Below, in pieces: positions 59,157 to 64,000 of a stretch of 64,000 bases of DNA. The stretch is from the NCBI GenBank assembly GCA_024138025.1, contig JAMXBD010000365.1:496001-560000 (forward strand), read 5' to 3'. Source of the stretch: Combretum micranthum (Eukaryota > Streptophyta > Magnoliopsida > Myrtales > Combretaceae). Within the stretch, counting starts at the first letter, position 1; the number at the start of each line of letters is the position of its first letter. Under the pieces are notes generated by a model. It did not search any database. It worked only from the letters and a program-made list of their open reading frames with translations, and was not told the origin of the DNA. The position numbers and the translations under genes are program-made.

Positions 59157-62100
59157 GCGCAGCCATCACATGGGACAATCTTAAGGATATGGAATTGGGA
59201 ACTAATGTGACTCCACTCTAAGAAGACAGCAAAGAAAGCTAGTCACCACATTCTTTAGCAACAACATCCAAGTTACCTGCTAAAATGTAGCCCCAAAGTA
59301 GCCATAAATGAAAGTGCACTAGAATATACTTAAGGGGGGTTATATGTGAATTGACTATGTCAGCTATTTTAGCCAATTAATGAACTTTGATGGAAATAAG
59401 TAAATTAAACACAAATGACAATAATAATAGCAATGATGATGTATTGAAAATGTAAAAGAGATAAGGAAACAAGAATCAAGCTCGGATATAAGGTGGAGCT
59501 CATACCAGCCCCTAGTCTCCATAAAAACAACACACCTCTAACTGAGGACTTCATCCACTTTTGTTAACCACAACACAAATGCTCACTAAGAGCTACACAG
59601 ATATTACAATCTTCAAAGTTACAATATCCTTACAATTATAGTGCTCTTTTATAAATAACAAGAACAAATACAAGGGCACTATTAGATTTTTCTCTCAAGA
59701 GATTTTGTAAACAGTGAGCTACAAATAAGAATAACGAAGGAGGATGAATGCATTTGTAAGTTTGCAAACAATGGGTCTCAAAAAGTTCCTTCAATCTGTA
59801 AAACTTTGTGTATAAATAGGTCTTCAAGAAGTCAAAAGGTCATTAGTGAGGATCTCTAAAATATTGACTTTGCATAAAATGTTAACAGCTAATTTTTGGT
59901 GCACCGACTTGCTAATGCATACATTTCATGTGTGTTTGTTTTATACTGGTTAGCTTGTCTATGGGCTAGCCACCCCTTAAAAAATGCCAAGAATGTTGTG
60001 CACTGTTTTATAGTGTACCGGTAAGCTAGTATAAGTCCTGCACATATTCGTCTCTAAAACAAGCACTTGATTAAATTTGATTCATGTTTTCTTTTTTGTT
60101 TTTTATTTACCTTCTTTAACTGAATAAATGTGATCCATTAATTTAATCAAGTATGATGTGCTTAGTATTTTGGCTTAAATAATTTTGTTCTCATCAAAAT
60201 CAATCTTAGATTTAATCGATTTAATATCTTTCCATTTTGATGAGGGCAAAATTATGCAACGGTTGCTTACTCCCCCTCAATCTAGTACCCCCTCTCCTCC
60301 CCACAATTTAGCCAAAAAAAAAAAAAATTATAACAAATACTTAAGTGTGAAACACGTACTTATGTAATGTTATGTTCATTTAGATGAGGTGATTTTAACA
60401 TAAGAGATAACACTAAGTTCATAATTATAAGTTCATAATTTCTCCCCCCTTTTGACCTCATCAAAAACCACACAAGAAGTATCATGGAGTTAAGAAGCTA
60501 GCAAGCAAGCAAGCTGAAACGAAGGTTGATAGTATAAATAGCATGTAGAGGAATGGTCCATAATCTAATAAAAAACTTCACCCATAGTATGTGAATTGTA
60601 GGGAGCAGTACAAGGCACCACGATAGATGTATGAACAATATCCAAAGTAAGCTATAGTAAGAATGCATGTAAATTAGCAATAGTCAAAGGAAACCATTGT
60701 AAGATCCATCACAAAATAGCCAAAAACATATGGTCATTACAAAATAGTCAAGGAAGCAAAAGCCAAAAAAGGAGCCAAATCAAGCGAGAAGATCATCAGC
60801 GGAGGGTAGGCAAGGATGAATGCTATAGAAATGCTCCATGAACCCTTGAAAGTATGAGATGAAAGATTTGAATTTGAAGCGAAGATTTGAAATCTAAGCT
60901 TGCATGGAGACAAACTTGGATCCATGTGATCACATAACTCCTAAGATAGGAATCGTGGTTCGCTTAGATCAATAATTTGAGTTAGAGATGGAGGATTGAT
61001 GAATTTAGTTCATTGGATCTTTATAAGTGAACTGGATTATGGTGAGATGAAGTATTTATAGCGATATTTGATACTCTTTGGCAATAGGTATGATATATTA
61101 TCATTAAGTGTGGAAAAAAAGACACAACTTGAAGGGTAAGCCATCAATATTAGATATCATACCCATGCCCAAAACGATGATTGAAGTAGAGCAAGAAAAT
61201 CAAGTTGCAACGGAGATCACTAACCTCATCACTCCAATGATCTAGGTGGTGACAGAGATCACCATCCCCATCATGCCCAGATACCGATAATGATAGTGAT
61301 TACCCCCTCCATCACTAGATGGCAATCACAATGTCTATGGATGAAATTGGTACCAAGAGGATCACTGTCCCCATTACGGCTGTGACGCCATCGGTGACCC
61401 ATGTTATACGTCCGTGATGAACTTAAATGAGAAGAATTATTCTGTGATCGAGGAGATCACGGCCCGAGTCATAGTCATGATCATCAACGTAACTTTACGA
61501 TCCATTTTTTATGTTTATTTTTACTTTTTTATTTTATTTGTTTGATTTTTTGTGTTCCATATTTGCCCTTACCCGACTTGTGGAAGTATATAAGAGTCAT
61601 TAAGGTTATGCTAATAATAGTTTTATGAAAAAATTTTACCCTCTTGGACATTGAGTTATCCTTTATGACCCAATTGCTTCTAGAATAAGATTAAGTTTTC
61701 TTTTCAAGATTGTTTTTTGTTGTTTCTTTTCATCGCACGTAATATCGATTGATTATAACAACTAGTTTGATTATATCTTTAGTATGATATATCTAACGAT
61801 TGATTATCCATATCCCTTTTATTTTTTTAGTTTTCATAAATCACAAAAACCTAAAGACATACCATAAACTTAGATTGCAATTAAGCACTCGATTCACAAA
61901 CTACTTGGATTCTTCTATTTGTATCATCATGAAAATTGAGAGCTATATAAGCCAAGAGTTAGAACAGGAGCTTCCTCTTCATCTTCATCCGAGTCCATAC
62001 TAGAACTTGCAAGAAGAACACCCACCAACCATTTTCTTTCTTCTAGGTGCCTGAATAGATAGTGTTCATGGTAAAGGTAGGAATATAAACTTGGAGAGTC

Positions 62101-62904
62101 TTAATAATAAAATTGACTTCGTTATGTCTTAATAGAAGTGTAATTAACCTACTTACATGAAGAACAGCTTAAGTATGCTTATTTGTGACATTCTTGAAAC
62201 AATGAAACATGAAATCAAAGTAGTTTATCCTATCACCCCTCAAGATATGCACCATAAGCCATAGGTCATGTTGGGTTACTTGGGTTTGTTGCCCTTTATG
62301 AGGAACATAGTTGTTAGTAAGAAACTAGTGAAGGACCTAGTGCCTAAGGGAGAGGTGGAAGGCATACAAGTTACGTGGTTCGAGCCAATTTGGTCCAATC
62401 TTAGACACAGTAAAAAGTTCCTCATAGTACCTAGCTTCATCAAAATTACTTCACATTCGGACACTATTGTCATCCACATCAACGAGACTACATATATCAT
62501 GATGATTAATCTCAACCTGTTGACCATATAGATATGTATACAATCAACTTCTCATAAACTTAGAACCAGAAATCCCAGGTCCCAATCCTACTCCTAAACT
62601 ACCATTATCCTCTTGATAATCAGTCAAATTATAGTAAAATAATCTAATAGCTTCCTCATTCACTTTTAGCAAGGAATTGCATTGTGCGAAGAATATTATT
62701 TCAATCTACTACAGGAAACTGAAGAATACAGAAATATTCAAGAACTCCAGTAGCATAACTATGACCTATATTTATTATAGATCACAGAATAAGACATGCT
62801 TATCTGAATGCTTCTTATTCGAGAGGAGGAAAGCATCATACTCAGGTGGAGAAGGAGGAGTACGACTATAGCCTGTTATTGGCAGCATGATTTGAAAACA
62901 CTAG
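59157..62904. other. Unassigned intergenic DNA
   Basis: No gene recognised. 60268-60300 and 60438-60460 carry C-rich patches ('tactccccctcaatc', 'ttctcccccct'). 61140-61460 is less AT-rich, with repeated 'gatcac' motifs and alternating RY, and could be an LTR fragment. An 87-codon ORF at 62268-62531 has no recognisable domain. Confidence 0.3.
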
Positions 62905-63131
62905 TGGTACAGAGAGAAAGTGAGGGTAGAGAGAGAAAAGAAGAGAGAGGAGGAATGGGAGAGCTAAAGACGGTAAGGAGTGAAGGGGGTAGGGTTGGAT
63001 TGGTAGAAGAAGGGAGGGAGGGTGTGGAAGAGGAGTTTCGGCAAGAGAAAAGAAAAATGAAGTCTATGAATTTGGGAGTAAAAGTCATGGGAGAAGAGAC
63101 AATAGGGAAAAATGAGGAGAAGAGAGAGACG
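62905..63131 (+). repeat. Purine-rich tract
   Basis: About 225 bp with strong A/G bias on the + strand (runs of agagagaaa, gggagggaggg, agaagagagaga). The 130-codon + ORF and the 70-codon - ORF here simply reflect this bias (E/R/G versus S/P/L). Confidence 0.6.
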
Positions 63132-64000
63132 ATGCTATTACGTATCCATCTGGAAAAAGCCTACCAGCGAGCCGATACTCATTGCATACGTATGCGCTAA
63201 TAAAACAAGTGCACTAGCAAGCCAATGAGAATTGTACCTTTCGTTTGTGTTTCCTACAAATTATTATTATTATTATTTTTTTGCAGACTTGCTCACTTTT
63301 TTGGGAGAAAGTTCGATGTTAATATTTTTAAGATAAAGCTAATAGAAAAATCATCCTTTATGGGGCAATATGAAAGTTATATGACAAAGTATTGATAGTT
63401 TTATAGCTTTATCCGAAACAATATTGTGTATGTAAGAAATGATCAAAGAAAAATTTAGCCACTTCCTATATATGTTTATGCTATGTTGTAGGCTTAAATT
63501 TCTCAATTGTGCATAAACTCACTTTTGATAGGCAATGGCACTTCAAATACACAAATATGGATAAAATGCACTTGCTTAAGTGGATTATTAGTGAAAACAA
63601 TAACATGTGGGCACATAGTGCACAAGAAAATAGAGATTTGAACAAATTTTCATTCAAGCACATAAGATTACATGTGTGAGTGAAGAAATTAAACTTGTAT
63701 GTTCAACAATTCTCATTAGCTAAGGGGGGTCATGGCAGAGTGTAGTAGAAAGAAAATTTGAAGAGTTTCACACAATGAGCATCAAGAAGACATGGATGAC
63801 TTAAACACTTCATTAAACATTCAAGTTACAATACATGTCCAATAGTCTCGTTCAAGCACAATTTACATCTAACATACTATGTAAGCTCGAAATCATGTTC
63901 TATATGAGGTGTTTTGAAAATATACTTCATTTTGCTCAAAGTTACTAACTTGGTTCCATGATATTTAGCACTTATTTTGCATAATCATAACCAACTCTCT
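63132..64000. other. AT-rich intergenic DNA to the window end
   Basis: A TTA microsatellite (63261-63277) and nothing else recognised. Confidence 0.35.

Noticed and set aside
62268..62531. 87-codon ORF with opposite-strand partner
   Set aside because: No recognised domain and no neighbouring exon; could not be linked to a gene.
62808..63200. 130-codon + strand ORF
   Set aside because: Composition (E, R, G, K) comes directly from the purine-rich tract; no domain, no splice context, no conserved motif.
1..64000. tRNA, rRNA or CRISPR-like structures
   Set aside because: I found no tRNA A/B-box pair with a fitting cloverleaf, no rRNA stretch and no regular direct-repeat/spacer array; TTA, AT and GA runs are plain microsatellites.

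Overview
This is plant nuclear DNA, most likely from a eudicot. It is strongly AT-rich and intron-rich, carries a plant-specific remorin gene, and is dominated by plant transposon families. No bacterial, organellar or viral gene organisation is visible. I recognise two intact protein-coding genes in 64 kb. They are convergent (tail to tail) and lie in the right-centre of the window: a five-exon remorin gene on the + strand (coding 33177-40999, 190 aa) and a nine-coding-exon DEAD-box RNA helicase of the DHH1/DDX6 (Arabidopsis RH6/RH8/RH12) clade on the - strand (coding 46616-55617, 493 aa). All splice junctions were read by hand: every coding intron is GT-AG and the reading frames join without gaps.

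The left 26 kb is a transposon graveyard. Its main component is a family of long, non-coding elements with TGT...ACA ends and 5-bp target duplications. There are four copies (1-1386 partial, 1486-5693 inverted, 17587-22693, 22730-26153), best read as giant solo LTRs or LARD-type elements. Each of the three complete copies carries a TATA-like promoter region followed by a pyrimidine-rich leader. One copy was later hit by a hAT-type element (19573-20992, perfect 8-bp duplication), which itself contains a second hAT-like insert (20151-20858). Between the LTR copies lie a decayed Ty3/gypsy chromovirus polyprotein (6745-8877), a LINE reverse-transcriptase relic (14870-16040, - strand), two further hAT-like non-autonomous elements (11076-11918, 13470-14286) and a small MITE (14399-14765).

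From 26 to 33 kb the sequence is AT-rich intergenic DNA with a diverged tandem duplication and a clear Mutator-type foldback element (27734-28494, long inverted arms, perfect 9-bp duplication). The remorin gene has an unusually long first intron (5.15 kb) holding a hAT-like element, microsatellites, a tandem duplication and a cluster of TCGCGA palindromes. The 5 kb between the two genes holds a degenerate, internally deleted gypsy element with two direct LTR copies and a gag fragment. The helicase introns contain two private tandem duplications.

Right of the helicase (56.5-64 kb) I see no convincing gene. There is a Ty3/gypsy LTR plus primer-binding-site fragment, one MITE, and unassigned AT-rich DNA with a purine-rich tract.

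The two genes have no obvious functional link. Remorin is a plasma-membrane nanodomain scaffold; the helicase is a cytoplasmic P-body mRNA-decay and translation-repression factor. I did not find a convincing new biological system. The most unusual content is the giant-LTR family and its nested insertions.
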